64,000 nucleotides of DNA from Listeria goaensis (GTDB lineage: Bacteria > Bacillota > Bacilli > Lactobacillales > Listeriaceae), in assembly GCF_900186125.1 (NCBI RefSeq), contig NZ_FYBQ01000005.1, forward strand, positions 62,001-126,000. The letters run 5' to 3'. The notes beneath the pieces were generated by a model. It was given only the letters and a program-made list of their open reading frames with translations, was not told the DNA's origin and ran no database searches. Positions 37,511-46,777 of the stretch are shown here, piece after piece; the first letter of the stretch is position 1; the number at the start of each line of letters is the position of its first letter. The translations under genes were made by a program, and so were the position numbers.

Positions 37511-37515
37511 GAAAG

Positions 37516-37860
37516 TTATTCACCTTTATTTAAATCTCTTAAAAGTTCATCGATACGATTGCCGTATTCTAGCGAGCTATCCATTTCAAACAGCAGCTCT
37601 GGAACTTTTCGCAGGCGCATCCGGTTGCCAATTTCAGAACGAATAAAGCCGTGTGCCTTTTCAAGCGCAAGAAGCGTATCTTCACGCTCTTTTTCATTCC
37701 CTAAAATCGAAATAAATACCGTCGCTTGCTGCAAATCGCCTGTCACTTCCACATCAGTAATCGTGATAAAGCCAAGACGAGGATCTTTTAATTTTCGGTT
37801 TAAAATGTCGCCGAGTTCTTTCTTCATTTGCTCCGCAACACGATTTGCTCTCAAACTCAT
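37516..37860 (-). CDS. rbfA: 30S ribosome-binding factor A
   Basis: Late 30S assembly factor with a KH-like fold. 114 residues from [20 protein letters not shown]; includes [20 protein letters not shown] and [20 protein letters not shown]. An ATG 24 nt upstream is rejected since GAGGTG lies 6 nt before 37860. Confidence 0.96.
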   Translation of the reverse strand: MSLRANRVAEQMKKELGDILNRKLKDPRLGFITITDVEVTGDLQQATVFISILGNEKEREDTLLALEKAHGFIRSEIGNRMRLRKVPELLFEMDSSLEYGNRIDELLRDLNKGE

Positions 37861-37870
37861 TTTGTTCACC

Positions 37871-38152
37871 TCATAACCATTCAATGTCCGTCAAAAGGCG
37901 CTCCCATTCGGGGAAGGAGTCTAGAAAGCGTAACACTTCCTGACCTTCCTTCTCCGTTTGAACTCGCGAACTTCCGACAATCACAAAACCAATTTCCGTG
38001 CGCTGCCACTTATCTAGGAAGCCTATTTCAGCCATAGACACATTAAATTTCTGGCGGGCGCGCATTAAAACACGTTGTAATACGGCACGCTTTTCTTTTA
38101 AATTTTGGGCTTCATAAATGTGAAATGTAAGAGCGGCACTGTAAATGATCAT
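37871..38152 (-). CDS. YlxP / DUF503 protein
   Basis: 93 residues with [19 protein letters not shown] and [19 protein letters not shown], the DUF503 pattern. Small conserved protein of the infB-rbfA cluster, proposed to help ribosome maturation; function unproven. ATG overlaps the infB stop as ATGA. Confidence 0.9.
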   Translation of the reverse strand: MIIYSAALTFHIYEAQNLKEKRAVLQRVLMRARQKFNVSMAEIGFLDKWQRTEIGFVIVGSSRVQTEKEGQEVLRFLDSFPEWERLLTDIEWL

Positions 38153-40461
38153 TTTCTTTCGATTTCTTCCATAATGAATGCTTCAATCACATCGTCTTCT
38201 TTAATATCATTAAAGTTTTCAATAGTAATCCCACATTCAAAGCCTTTAGCTACTTCTTTTGCATCATCTTTAAAGCGTTTCAGCGTAGAAAGTGTGCCTT
38301 CAAATACAACGATACCATCGCGGATTAAGCGGACTCCGCTATCGCGTGTAATCTTACCATCTGTCACATAACAGCCGGCAATTGTACCAATTTTAGATAC
38401 GTTGAATGTTTGGCGAACTTGCGCTTGTCCAATGATTTTTTCTTCAAATTCAGGATCAAGCATTCCTTTCATCGCTGCTTCAATTTCTTCAATCGCTTTG
38501 TAAATAACGCGGTGTAAGCGAATATCTACGCCTTCATTTTCCGCACCTTCACGTGCTTGAGCAGTTGGACGAACGTTAAATCCAATCACAATGGCATTTG
38601 AAGCAGCCGCGAGGGTAATATCCGACTCGTTAATAGCCCCTACTGCTGTATGAATGATTTTAACGTTAACGCCTTCCACTTCAATTTTACGAAGTGATGC
38701 TGCGAGCGCCTCAACAGAACCTTGAACGTCTGCTTTAATAATGACGTTAACTTCTTTCATTTCGCCGGCTTTCATATGTTCAAACAAGTTGTCTAAGCTG
38801 ACGCGATTTGTTGCTGAACGTTGCTCTTGGAGTGCTTTCGATGCACGAGTTTCCCCGACGCTACGAGCTGTTTTTTCGTCTTCAAAGACTACGAAACGAT
38901 CGCCCGCTTGTGGCACACCATTTAAACCAGTAATTTCAACTGGTGTACTTGGTCCAACTTTTTTCACACGACGTCCTAAATCATTCACCATCGCCCGAAC
39001 ACGTCCAAACGTATTTCCGACAACAATTGGATCGCCGATATTTAACGTTCCATCTTGAACAAGCAGTGTTGCCACTGATCCGCGGCCTTTATCAAGTTCC
39101 GCTTCGACAACTGTACCAATTGCACGGCGTTCAGGATTCGCTTTTAGTTCCTCTACCTCAGATACAAGTAAAATCATATCTAATAGGTTATCTAAACCTT
39201 CACCAAACTTCGCTGAAATCGGTGCAAAAATCGTATCGCCACCCCAATCTTCTGGAATAAGCTCATACTCTGTTAATTCTTGCATGACGCGATCAGGATT
39301 CGCTTGTGGTTTATCAATCTTATTTACAGCAACGATAATTGGCATACCAGCAGCTTTCGCATGGTTGATTGCCTCAATCGTTTGTGGCATAACGCCATCA
39401 TCAGCAGCCACAACAAGAATCGTAATATCCGTAATTTGGGCACCACGCGCACGCATCGCAGTGAAAGCCGCGTGACCAGGCGTATCTAGGAAAGTGATTT
39501 TCTTCCCGCGCACATCAAGCTGATAAGCCCCGATATGTTGCGTAATCCCGCCTGCTTCACCAAGCGTCACTTTCGTATTGCGCAAGGAGTCAAGAAGCGT
39601 TGTTTTCCCGTGGTCAACGTGTCCCATAATTGTAACAACAGGAGGACGTTCTTTTAATAGTCCAGCGTCTTCTTCAACTGCATTTTCAAAGTAAACATCT
39701 AAATCCGTAATATCCACTTTAATTTCTTCTTCTACTTCAACACCGTACTCAGAACAAATAAGTTCAATAGCATCTTTGTCTAAAGATTGGTTAATTGTGG
39801 CAACTACGCCAAGTAAGAAGAGTTTTTTGATAATTTCTGATGGTTCACGATATAGCTTTTTCGCCAATTCGCCAACCGTCAAAGATTCGCTGAAAACAAT
39901 TTTTTCTGGAAGCTCTTTTGGTTTCGGCGGAGTTGGTGGTGTCGTGCTGAAATTTGTTTTCCCTTTGCGCTTCGTATTTTTACCGCTACGATTTTGCTGA
40001 TTAAATCCACCGCGTTGGTTATTGTTTTTCCCACCGCGATTTTGATTATTATTTTTACCGCCTTGATTGTTGTTTCTATTGCCACCCGAATTACTGTTTT
40101 GATTATTCGAACGGTTCGCATTTTGCACAGTTTGAGTCCCACGACTCGCTTGACCTTGCGTTTTATTTTGCGTATTTGTTTGCGGTTTTTCCGCACGATT
40201 TTGATTCGTTGGTTTTTTGTTTCCTTGACTATTCAGTTTGTTTGGCTCCCTACTTGTCCCTGTGCTCTGCTTCGTTTCTTTCGTATCTTTTACAGGCTGA
40301 TTTTTTTTCGAAAAAGATTCGTCGAGTTGTCTAAGTGCATTATCGTTAATCGTCGACATATGATTGGCGACCTCTACACCTAACCCACGTAACTTTTCAA
40401 TAACATCTTTGCTAGACAACTGCTGTTTTTTTGCGTACTCATATACACGAATTTTACTCAT
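38149..40461 (-). CDS. infB: Translation initiation factor IF-2
   Basis: GTPase placing fMet-tRNA on the 30S subunit. About 770 residues from [21 protein letters not shown]-terminal IF2_N, a low-complexity Asn/Gln/Gly/Lys/Arg-rich linker (about 60-170, runs such as [19 protein letters not shown]), second IF2_N, G domain with [20 protein letters not shown] and NKIDK, then domains II-IV. The ATG at 40461 has GGAGGTG 6 nt before it; the GTG/ATG 15 nt upstream is part of the ribosome site. Confidence 0.98.
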   Translation of the reverse strand: MSKIRVYEYAKKQQLSSKDVIEKLRGLGVEVANHMSTINDNALRQLDESFSKKNQPVKDTKETKQSTGTSREPNKLNSQGNKKPTNQNRAEKPQTNTQNKTQGQASRGTQTVQNANRSNNQNSNSGGNRNNNQGGKNNNQNRGGKNNNQRGGFNQQNRSGKNTKRKGKTNFSTTPPTPPKPKELPEKIVFSESLTVGELAKKLYREPSEIIKKLFLLGVVATINQSLDKDAIELICSEYGVEVEEEIKVDITDLDVYFENAVEEDAGLLKERPPVVTIMGHVDHGKTTLLDSLRNTKVTLGEAGGITQHIGAYQLDVRGKKITFLDTPGHAAFTAMRARGAQITDITILVVAADDGVMPQTIEAINHAKAAGMPIIVAVNKIDKPQANPDRVMQELTEYELIPEDWGGDTIFAPISAKFGEGLDNLLDMILLVSEVEELKANPERRAIGTVVEAELDKGRGSVATLLVQDGTLNIGDPIVVGNTFGRVRAMVNDLGRRVKKVGPSTPVEITGLNGVPQAGDRFVVFEDEKTARSVGETRASKALQEQRSATNRVSLDNLFEHMKAGEMKEVNVIIKADVQGSVEALAASLRKIEVEGVNVKIIHTAVGAINESDITLAAASNAIVIGFNVRPTAQAREGAENEGVDIRLHRVIYKAIEEIEAAMKGMLDPEFEEKIIGQAQVRQTFNVSKIGTIAGCYVTDGKITRDSGVRLIRDGIVVFEGTLSTLKRFKDDAKEVAKGFECGITIENFNDIKEDDVIEAFIMEEIERK

Positions 40462-40483
40462 GCCGTACACCTCCATTAGGTAA

Positions 40484-40783
40484 TCAACCGAGGAGTTCTT
40501 TTAGTTTTTTTGCAAATCCAGCATCAAGTACTGCAATAATTGCTCGTGACTCTTTCCCGATGGCACCCCCTAGTTCATCTCTTGTGCCAGCTTGTTTTAT
40601 AGCCACTTCATAGTACTCACATTTATCATGGATTTTTTTCGCTGTTCTCTCTGAAATATCTTCTGCGATAATGACTAATTTCGCCTTTCCGCTTCGAACA
40701 GCTTTCAAAACTAATTCTTCTCCGGTCGTTAATTTCTTCGCTCGATTTGCAAGTCCGAGAAGTGCAAGTGCTTTATCATTCAT
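40484..40783 (-). CDS. L7Ae-family ribosomal protein-like (YlxQ)
   Basis: 99 residues, [20 protein letters not shown] then [18 protein letters not shown], an L7Ae/L30e kink-turn RNA-binding fold. The ATG at 40783 is favoured: AGAGGA lies 8 nt upstream, while the ATG at 40792 sits inside that site. Overlaps ylxR by 8 nt. Confidence 0.92.
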   Translation of the reverse strand: MNDKALALLGLANRAKKLTTGEELVLKAVRSGKAKLVIIAEDISERTAKKIHDKCEYYEVAIKQAGTRDELGGAIGKESRAIIAVLDAGFAKKLKELLG

Positions 40784-41060
40784 GATTTGCATCCTCTACC
40801 GCTTTTAAGTATGAGATAAGTTCATCATAAAAACTTTCCTGCTCATCTATTTTAAGACCTCTAAAAAGCGCATTTTTTTGCTTGGCGCGCTCTGCAACTG
40901 TAACATCTTTTTTAATATAAAAACCACGTCCAGGCGCTTTACCAGTAGGATCAATCGTTAGCGTGCCTTCTTTCGAATACGCGATTCTAAGAAGCTCTCC
41001 TTTAGGCAGACGCTCCCCTGTAACCATACATTTCCTAAGTGGAATTTTTTTGTTACGCAT
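40776..41060 (-). CDS. YlxR / DUF448 RNA-binding protein
   Basis: 94 residues: KIPLRKCMVTGERLPKGELL and PGRGFYIKKD are the YlxR signature. Conserved between nusA and infB. Family members have been reported to bind the RNase P RNA or act as transcription regulators; not testable here. Confidence 0.92.
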   Translation of the reverse strand: MRNKKIPLRKCMVTGERLPKGELLRIAYSKEGTLTIDPTGKAPGRGFYIKKDVTVAERAKQKNALFRGLKIDEQESFYDELISYLKAVEDANHE

Positions 41061-41074
41061 TTTGGTTTCTCCTT

Positions 41075-42181
41075 TTATTCTTCATCGTCAGAAACTGGTA
41101 ATTCTTCTTCCAAAATTGGTGCACCTTCGCGCGGATAGATACCCATTTCACGCGCGACACTTTCGCTCTTAATATCGATTTTCCAACCAGTCAGTTTTGC
41201 CGCAAGACGCGCGTTTTGACCGCGTTTACCGATAGCAAGTGAAAGTTGATAATCCGGTACGACAACCGTTGTCGCTTGCTCTTCTTCGTCCACAATAACA
41301 TCTAACACTTTTGACGGACTGAGCGCGCTAGCGACAAATGTGAACGGGTCATCTGACCATTCCACAATATCGATTTTCTCACCCTTCAATTCATTTACAA
41401 TCGTTTGCACACGTGCACCTTTAGGGCCAACACATGCACCAACAGGATCCACTTCTGGATTCGATGTGTACACCGAGATTTTCGAACGATCGCCCGCTTC
41501 ACGTGCGACAGATTTAATTTCTACAATGCCATCATAAATTTCTGGAACTTCCATCTCAAAAAGACGTTTTAATAATCCAGGATGCGTTCTTGAAACAAAG
41601 ATTTGCGGACCTTTTGTTGTTTTTTCAACTTTCGTTAAATAAACTTTAATGCGGTCATGCGCACGGTATGTTTCATTTGGCATTTGCTCATTTTGAGATA
41701 AAATCGCTTCAATTTTACCTAAGTTTACATAAATAAATCGTGAATCTTGACGCTCGACAATCCCCGTCATAATATCATCTTCGCGGTCGATAAATTCATC
41801 GTAAATAATACCGCGTTCAGCTTCGCGAACTCGTTGCGTCACGACTTGTTTTGCCGTTTGTGCTGCAATTCGGCCGAAGTCTTTTGGTGTTACTTCAAGC
41901 TCCACAACATCCCCTGTTTTATAAACCGGATTTACTTTGTGTGCTTCTTCAAGCGAAATTTCAAGGCGCGAATCAAACACTTGATCCACAACATCTTTTC
42001 TTGCAAAAACGCGAATCGAACCATTTTCTAAGTTTAGTTCCACCCGAACGTTTTGGGCTTGGTTAAAGTTTCGTTTGTAGGCGGATACCAGTGCGGCTTC
42101 AATCGCCTCCACAATGACATCACGCGAAATTCCTTTATCATGTTCTAACACATGAAGAGCGTCTAGTAGTTCTGAGCTCAT
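41075..42181 (-). CDS. nusA: Transcription termination/antitermination factor NusA
   Basis: RNA-polymerase-bound factor promoting pausing and termination. 368 residues: N-terminal polymerase-binding domain, S1 domain (DDIMTGIVERQDSRFIYVNL), KH1/KH2 (VGACVGPKGARVQTIVNELK; LAIGKRGQNARLAAKLTGWK). The acidic end EEELPVSDDEE replaces the E. coli C-terminal repeats, normal for Bacillota. Likely autoregulated through the rimP leader hairpin. Confidence 0.98.
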   Translation of the reverse strand: MSSELLDALHVLEHDKGISRDVIVEAIEAALVSAYKRNFNQAQNVRVELNLENGSIRVFARKDVVDQVFDSRLEISLEEAHKVNPVYKTGDVVELEVTPKDFGRIAAQTAKQVVTQRVREAERGIIYDEFIDREDDIMTGIVERQDSRFIYVNLGKIEAILSQNEQMPNETYRAHDRIKVYLTKVEKTTKGPQIFVSRTHPGLLKRLFEMEVPEIYDGIVEIKSVAREAGDRSKISVYTSNPEVDPVGACVGPKGARVQTIVNELKGEKIDIVEWSDDPFTFVASALSPSKVLDVIVDEEEQATTVVVPDYQLSLAIGKRGQNARLAAKLTGWKIDIKSESVAREMGIYPREGAPILEEELPVSDDEE

Positions 42182-42205
42182 TTTTTGCTCACTCCTTATT
42201 TAATT

Positions 42206-42673
42206 TTAAAATTTAATGGCTAGTCTTGCTTTGGCAACTTTGTCTTTTGGAATCACACAAATAATTTGGCGTGTTTTATCCATAATTTCTACCGTTAACG
42301 TGCTTCCATCATATGCAGTTAGCGTGCCTTCCCACATTTTACGACCTTCAATTTGCTCGTAAGATGTGACATGTACGTAAGCCCCTACAGCATTTTCAAA
42401 ATCAGCTTCTTTTTTAAGCGGGCGTTCTGCACCTGGTGATGATACTTCTAAAAAGTAGTTTTCAGAAATCGGATCAGCTTCGTCTAGCTTTTCGCTAACG
42501 CGTTCACTAATTACGGCGCAATCATCGATATCAATGCCACCTTCTTTATCAGCAAAGATACGTAAAAACCAATTTTTCCCTTCTTTTTCAAAAGCTAAAT
42601 CGACAAGTTCAAAGCCGAGCTCTTCCGTAATAGGCTTTACGATGGACTCTACTTGGTCTAGGACTTTACTCAT
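42206..42673 (-). CDS. rimP: Ribosome maturation factor RimP
   Basis: 155-residue 30S assembly factor. LGFELVDLAFEKEGKNWFLR, IDIDDCAVISERVSEKLDE and YFLEVSSPGAERPLKKEADF are RimP signatures. First gene of the rimP-nusA-ylxR-ylxQ-infB-ylxP-rbfA-truB-ribF block. Confidence 0.97.
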   Translation of the reverse strand: MSKVLDQVESIVKPITEELGFELVDLAFEKEGKNWFLRIFADKEGGIDIDDCAVISERVSEKLDEADPISENYFLEVSSPGAERPLKKEADFENAVGAYVHVTSYEQIEGRKMWEGTLTAYDGSTLTVEIMDKTRQIICVIPKDKVAKARLAIKF

Positions 42674-42708
42674 TTCAGCCTCCTTCTAGATTCTCGCTCG
42701 CTTGCTTT

Positions 42709-42743
42709 TCGCAAAACGAAAGAGTGGGCAAATGCCCACTCTT
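42709..42743 (-). terminator. Terminator-like hairpin in the rimP-nusA leader
   Basis: Minus-strand AAGAGTGGGCA pairs perfectly with TGCCCACTCTT around TT, followed by TCGTTTT, an interrupted U-tract. It lies downstream of the rimP promoter and about 45 nt before rimP, so it would attenuate the operon. An imperfect U-tract is the hallmark of NusA-dependent terminators, and B. subtilis nusA is known to be autoregulated this way. Confidence 0.75.
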
Positions 42744-42772
42744 AGCTGAGTTATCGTAGTATTTCATAAGCA

Positions 42773-42801
42773 ATCATATCACAAACGGCGCAATTAAGCA
42801 A
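42773..42801 (-). promoter_or_regulatory. rimP-nusA operon promoter
   Basis: Minus-strand TTGCTT, 17-bp spacer, TATGAT, giving a transcript start near 42766 and a leader of about 93 nt. Confidence 0.7.
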
Positions 42802-42818
42802 ATTTACGGGTTTTTTCC

Positions 42819-43595
42819 TTATTTTGTAAAAGAAAAAAATTGTAACGCCTTTTGAATTTGCGAATCCCAGTAATCCCACGTATGACTACCTGGGCCTTCC
42901 TCGTATGTTAACGGCAAGTTCGTTTCCGTTGTTACAAATTTACGGAAATTTTGATTATGCGCATATAAAAAATCTTCCGTCCCGCACGCCTGGTACAGTC
43001 TTGGCGATTCCCCAGACACATTTTTCGCCAGCGCGAACAAATCGTTTTCACTTCCAACAAAGTCCGCCGCCGTTCCAAACGTATTATTTTTCTCCCGAGC
43101 TGCTTCTCCTGAAACCTCTTTTAAATAACTTTCCATGTCTAAAGCACCTGAAAAACTAGCTGCAGCAGCGTACCGCTCCGGAAAATGGAGTGCTAATTTC
43201 ATCGCTCCGTAACCGCCCATGGAGAGCCCCGCAACAAACGTTTCATTTCGCGCACTGCTAATTGGAAAGTAATGTTGCACTAGACTTGGCACTTCGTTTG
43301 CTATGTAGTCAAAATAGTTCTCGCCGGTTTTAGTATTCGTGTAAAATCCCCGATACCCATTTGGCATGACGACAACAATTCCAAGTTCAGCGACATAGCG
43401 CTCAAGCGCCGTCCGACGAGTCCACGTGCTATCATCGTCAGAAAGTCCATGTAATAAATACAAAACGGGATAAGCCTCCTGTTTTTTAGCTCCTGCCATC
43501 CCAATTCGATTTTTTCCAACTTCAGGAAGGAGCACTGTCATTGAAGTCGAAATCCCGAGCACCTCTGAAAAAAACTCACATTTTACTTTCGCCAT
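42819..43595 (-). CDS. Alpha/beta-hydrolase esterase (EstA / FrmB-like)
   Basis: 258 residues of the esterase-D fold. LYLLHGLSDDDSTWTR oxyanion region, nucleophile Ser in VAGLSMGGYGAMKLA, and the catalytic His in GPGSHTWDYWD. Resembles tributyrin esterase EstA and S-formylglutathione hydrolase; the acid residue is probably in TEDFLY. No signal peptide. GTG or ATG: ATG with GAGGTG upstream. Not part of the nus block in the Listeria layout I know, so it belongs to the inserted segment. Substrate unknown. Confidence 0.85.
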   Translation of the reverse strand: MAKVKCEFFSEVLGISTSMTVLLPEVGKNRIGMAGAKKQEAYPVLYLLHGLSDDDSTWTRRTALERYVAELGIVVVMPNGYRGFYTNTKTGENYFDYIANEVPSLVQHYFPISSARNETFVAGLSMGGYGAMKLALHFPERYAAAASFSGALDMESYLKEVSGEAAREKNNTFGTAADFVGSENDLFALAKNVSGESPRLYQACGTEDFLYAHNQNFRKFVTTETNLPLTYEEGPGSHTWDYWDSQIQKALQFFSFTK

Positions 43596-43806
43596 TTTTT
43601 ATCACCTCTATGTGCAGTATACCTAAAATGAAAAGGTCTGCCTAGTGAAATAGATATCATTTAGCGAACAGCAAACAAAATGATTTTAAGTTATATAATC
43701 TAAGTTTTTTGAATGTATTTCACTGAAAAATTCACAAATTATCCATATTTTACTTTTCTTACGTATGTTAAACTAGAAAAAAAGATAAAAGTAGGTGAAT
43801 GCTTTA

Positions 43807-45522
43807 GTGAAAGATATCCATTATCAGGAAGATGACTTTGAAAAAGCAGGAAAAAGCATTGGCAGCCTTATCGGGAAAGGCGCATGGGGCAAAGGCACCA
43901 TCGACCATTTAAAGAAAGTTTCCAAGAATTTAGAAGAAGTAGAAAAAGATATTGCTACATATGACACAGACGGCGTGATTTCCTTTCAACATACAAGCCG
44001 AACATCCAAGTATCAGGAGATTTTCGAGGATTTTGACGTCCTTTATCGTTTTTCCGACCAAATCGGGGACATAGTAAACAACACGATCGACCACCCTTTT
44101 TATGAAAAACTAGATGACTTTGTGGCAGGCATGCGCGACTTAGATGCGACCACGTTCACAACGGAAAACCGAATTGGAGCCACCACGACAACCACGCAGT
44201 TTGAAAACAGCTATACGCAAAAACAAGTAGAGGTCCCAAAAAGTAAAGTGAGCCTCGAAGATTTATTCAGCGGGGACACCTTTTATGCCGACCAAATGAA
44301 ACTGCAGTATGATGCATGGAAACAGACGAACAAAGGAGAAGACGTCAGCCATCAAGATTTTCAAGCCGCGATGTTAAATTCCCGAGCCTTCACCTACACG
44401 TCCATTAAAGATGAACAACAGAAGACAGAATTTTGGACACTCGTGGTCGCCACTATCGTCATCGTGGGTGTTTCCGCATTTTGCCCGCTCGCAGGTGTAG
44501 CTTTAAGTGCCGCTTACGGTACGCTTGAAATAAGCGCGGCGAAGACAGGCAAAGACTGGATGACTGGCCGCGAACTGGATGCCACCGAACGCGCCCAGCG
44601 CGGCGCTTTTGCGGTTTTGGATGTCATTCCAGGCGTCAAAGCCCTAACCGGCGGTGTACAAATGATGCGCTCAGGAAGCCGTTTAGCAAACGTGAGTGAT
44701 GCCCTCTTACAAGGCGTGAAAAATGTCCCCACCCAAGTGGGGGATATTGCCAAACTTGGTCAAACGCAAATGAGAACGCGCATAGCAAGCCTAAAAACCG
44801 CCACTCAAGACGCATTACAAGTCACCACACAAAAAGGCATCAAAGGATTGGACAAGGTCGGACAAACGGCAACCGCCATGAAAGGCTCTTTAAACTTGCC
44901 GCCACGAGCACATCTAGCCTTAGCCGGCATGGGAGGTATCCCGAACCAAGCGCCTTCCAAAATTGCTCAAGGGACCGAGAATCTGAAAGATGTGCTTCGG
45001 AAGTTTGATGTGAATTTGGGTGGCGGAGGCAAACGGGCTGATGGTATAATGGAGGGAGTTAGTGGACTTACCAAAGCACAAAAAGTTGAGAATTTCCAAA
45101 ATAGAATTAATGATATTAGAAATAAAATGCCTAATAATCCGTTGAAAAAAAGAGGTAATATGGCAGCTGCTGATGTAAATATAAAAGGATTACCAGAAGA
45201 GTTTGTAGCTCATAGTAAAATTAATTCCAATCTTGATAAAGGTGCTGATGTTGAAAATTTTTCTACATTAAAACCTGAAGGAGAAAGAATTTTTAAGAAT
45301 TATGAACCCTCTGCATCAAGTATAGATGGAACTAAATTTGATAGGTTTCATGATACAGAAGCTAAAATTCTAGAGGATATTGCCTCTAAAATTAAAGACC
45401 CAAATACTTCTGGTTCAATTGATTTATTTACAGAGCTACCAACTTGTCAAAGTTGCTCTAATATAATTTTAGAATTCCGTGAGAAATTCCCTAACATTAA
45501 ATTGAACATATTTACTAAATAG
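43807..45522 (+). CDS. Polymorphic toxin: pre-toxin TG domain and C-terminal deaminase-like module
   Basis: About 571 residues from GTG 43807 (GGTG 9 nt upstream). An acidic helical N-terminal region (about 1-190) is followed by a hydrophobic stretch TLVVATIVIVGVSAFCPLAG, then a pre-toxin-TG-like segment (AAKTGKDWMTGRELDATERA, VLDVIPGVKALTGG, about 235-285). The last ~150 residues carry FHDTEAKILEDIASKI and LFTELPTCQSCSNIILEF, the DTE plus PxCxxC zinc motifs of BURPS668_1122-type nucleic-acid deaminase toxins. Base composition falls abruptly at about 45,055 (33 of 60 GC in 44521-44580, 16 of 60 in 45181-45240), marking an exchanged tip. Secretion route probably type VII, by inference; no signal peptide. 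Confidence 0.82.
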   Translation: MKDIHYQEDDFEKAGKSIGSLIGKGAWGKGTIDHLKKVSKNLEEVEKDIATYDTDGVISFQHTSRTSKYQEIFEDFDVLYRFSDQIGDIVNNTIDHPFYEKLDDFVAGMRDLDATTFTTENRIGATTTTTQFENSYTQKQVEVPKSKVSLEDLFSGDTFYADQMKLQYDAWKQTNKGEDVSHQDFQAAMLNSRAFTYTSIKDEQQKTEFWTLVVATIVIVGVSAFCPLAGVALSAAYGTLEISAAKTGKDWMTGRELDATERAQRGAFAVLDVIPGVKALTGGVQMMRSGSRLANVSDALLQGVKNVPTQVGDIAKLGQTQMRTRIASLKTATQDALQVTTQKGIKGLDKVGQTATAMKGSLNLPPRAHLALAGMGGIPNQAPSKIAQGTENLKDVLRKFDVNLGGGGKRADGIMEGVSGLTKAQKVENFQNRINDIRNKMPNNPLKKRGNMAAADVNIKGLPEEFVAHSKINSNLDKGADVENFSTLKPEGERIFKNYEPSASSIDGTKFDRFHDTEAKILEDIASKIKDPNTSGSIDLFTELPTCQSCSNIILEFREKFPNIKLNIFTK

Positions 45523-45537
45523 AAGGAGCGAAAATTT

Positions 45538-45879
45538 ATGGAATTGAAGTATGAAGACATAAAAGAAGATTCTGCTGATATTTATGAAAGTTTGCATATA
45601 AATGCTAAATATTCTCTAAAAGACACTTTCTATGCATTTCTAAATGATTATGAATTAAATGAAAATTATGATATAACGGAAGAAACTTCATTATATGTAG
45701 CGTTTTGTACATTATTGATTAATAAAGAACAAAATTTTGATTTTTTAAGAAATAAGTTAGCTAATCTAATCTCTAATAAAAATTTAGAGAAAGTTACTAA
45801 TGATTTAAAATCAGACGAGCTTGTTCAATTTTGTAGTGATGTTGACATTATAAAAAAAGAAATTAACATTGAAAACTAA
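45538..45879 (+). CDS. Probable immunity protein to the deaminase toxin
   Basis: 113-residue acidic, all-helical-looking protein (DIKEDSADIYESLHINAKYS) beginning 15 nt after the toxin stop with AGAAGGAG. It has the same AT-rich composition as the toxin tip, so the two came as a cassette. I do not recognise a named Imm family. Immunity function is inferred from position only. Confidence 0.7.
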   Translation: MELKYEDIKEDSADIYESLHINAKYSLKDTFYAFLNDYELNENYDITEETSLYVAFCTLLINKEQNFDFLRNKLANLISNKNLEKVTNDLKSDELVQFCSDVDIIKKEINIEN

Positions 45880-46255
45880 ATGAAAAGTTTAAGTTATTTA
45901 GAAGCAAGAGAGTTAACTTTAGAAGATTATGAAGATTTTTATTGAAGATGAAGGGTTCAGTCCGAGTCAAGCAATAGCCGCAACTTTTGAAGACTCTGTA
46001 CTAATAATGAAAAAAAGTTATAAAGTTTACATGTCAGTTATGGTAAATCTTTCAATTTTAAGTTTAAATCAAAAATTTCTACCAGATTATCTATTAGAAA
46101 AGCAAGAAGTTTTAAAAGAACTTGATGGTTTAAATGAAGAAGAACAGTCTGTTTATGATTCAGATATAAGTACTTTGAACCAGTTGTTGAGCAATCGGAT
46201 AGTAAAGCCTTGGCTAGTAAGAAAGAAGCTCACTAATCAAGTTGCTAGTAGCTAA
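45880..46255 (+). pseudogene. Frameshifted second immunity-like gene
   Basis: ATG at 45880, directly on the previous stop, reads MKSLSYLEARELTLEDYEDF and stops at 45945. The adjacent frame continues IEDEGFSPSQAIAATFEDSV to 46255. Removing one T from the five-T run at 45936-45940 joins both into one protein of about 125 residues with a continuous acidic helical pattern. Either a pseudogene, a sequencing error or a slippage switch. The join is clear; the immunity role is inferred. Confidence 0.65.
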
Positions 46256-46295
46256 CAAAAAGCTAGCTGTATTTATTGTACAGAGATTTAAGATT

Positions 46296-46331
46296 GAAAA
46301 AGAAGCGATTGAACTTTGTCGTTTCTTTTTC
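46296..46331 (+). terminator. Terminator after the toxin-immunity genes
   Basis: GAAAAAGAAGCGA pairs with TCGTTTCTTTTTC (one G-U) around about 10 nt, the last arm acting as the T-rich tail. It ends the functional cassette. Confidence 0.7.
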
Positions 46332-46339
46332 TGCATTTA

Positions 46340-46772
46340 GAGTTATTTTCTAGCCCAAAGAAAGCTAGTGGGGCTGGCGGATTCAATATTAATGAAATTC
46401 GACCAAAATTAAAAACAGATTCCGATACTGCATTTTTCTGGTCTGGTAGAACAGATGGTGTTGGAGGAGCTGACATAGCGGCAAGTGTAGCAAAGGGTAA
46501 AGGGGGTACGACTTTAGAATCAACAATAGAGAATAAAAATATTAAAATGCCAGAATGGGATTTTAACAATGGAAGCTTGGGATTTGGCTTCAGGTGCTTA
46601 TGCAGAACAAGTTTCTGGTCAAGTTCGTGCAGTAGTTGGTTCAGAGTTGAGACCTGGTAATATATGGGAGAATGTGGAGTTACCTCGATTAAAAAGTAAT
46701 CCTAAAGTTACCAAAATTACTACAATTGACCCTAAAACAGGAATTGAAAAAATCATTTTTGAAAGGAAGTAA
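46340..46772 (+). pseudogene. Orphan, frameshifted toxin C-terminal module
   Basis: No start codon or N-terminal domains. One frame reads KKASGAGGFNINEIRPKLKT, then FFWSGRTDGVGGADIAASVA and KGGTTLESTIENKNIKMPEW; near 46,565 it shifts to the frame AWDLASGAYAEQVSGQVRAV, SELRPGNIWENVELPRLKSN to 46772. Together they look like one toxin tip of about 140 residues of the kind found at the end of LXG or Rhs proteins; I do not know its activity. Being promoterless and frameshifted it is a silent cassette. Confidence 0.7.
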
Positions 46773-46777
46773 ATTAA

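Noticed and set aside
40000-40290. Repeat-rich stretch inside infB
   Set aside because: The repetitive Asn/Gln/Gly codons are the normal disordered linker of IF-2, not a CRISPR or tandem-repeat locus.
42709-42743. The 11-bp hairpin as a terminator for the esterase gene
   Set aside because: A good rimP promoter lies between the esterase stop and the hairpin, so it is better read as a leader attenuator, though it could also stop read-through.
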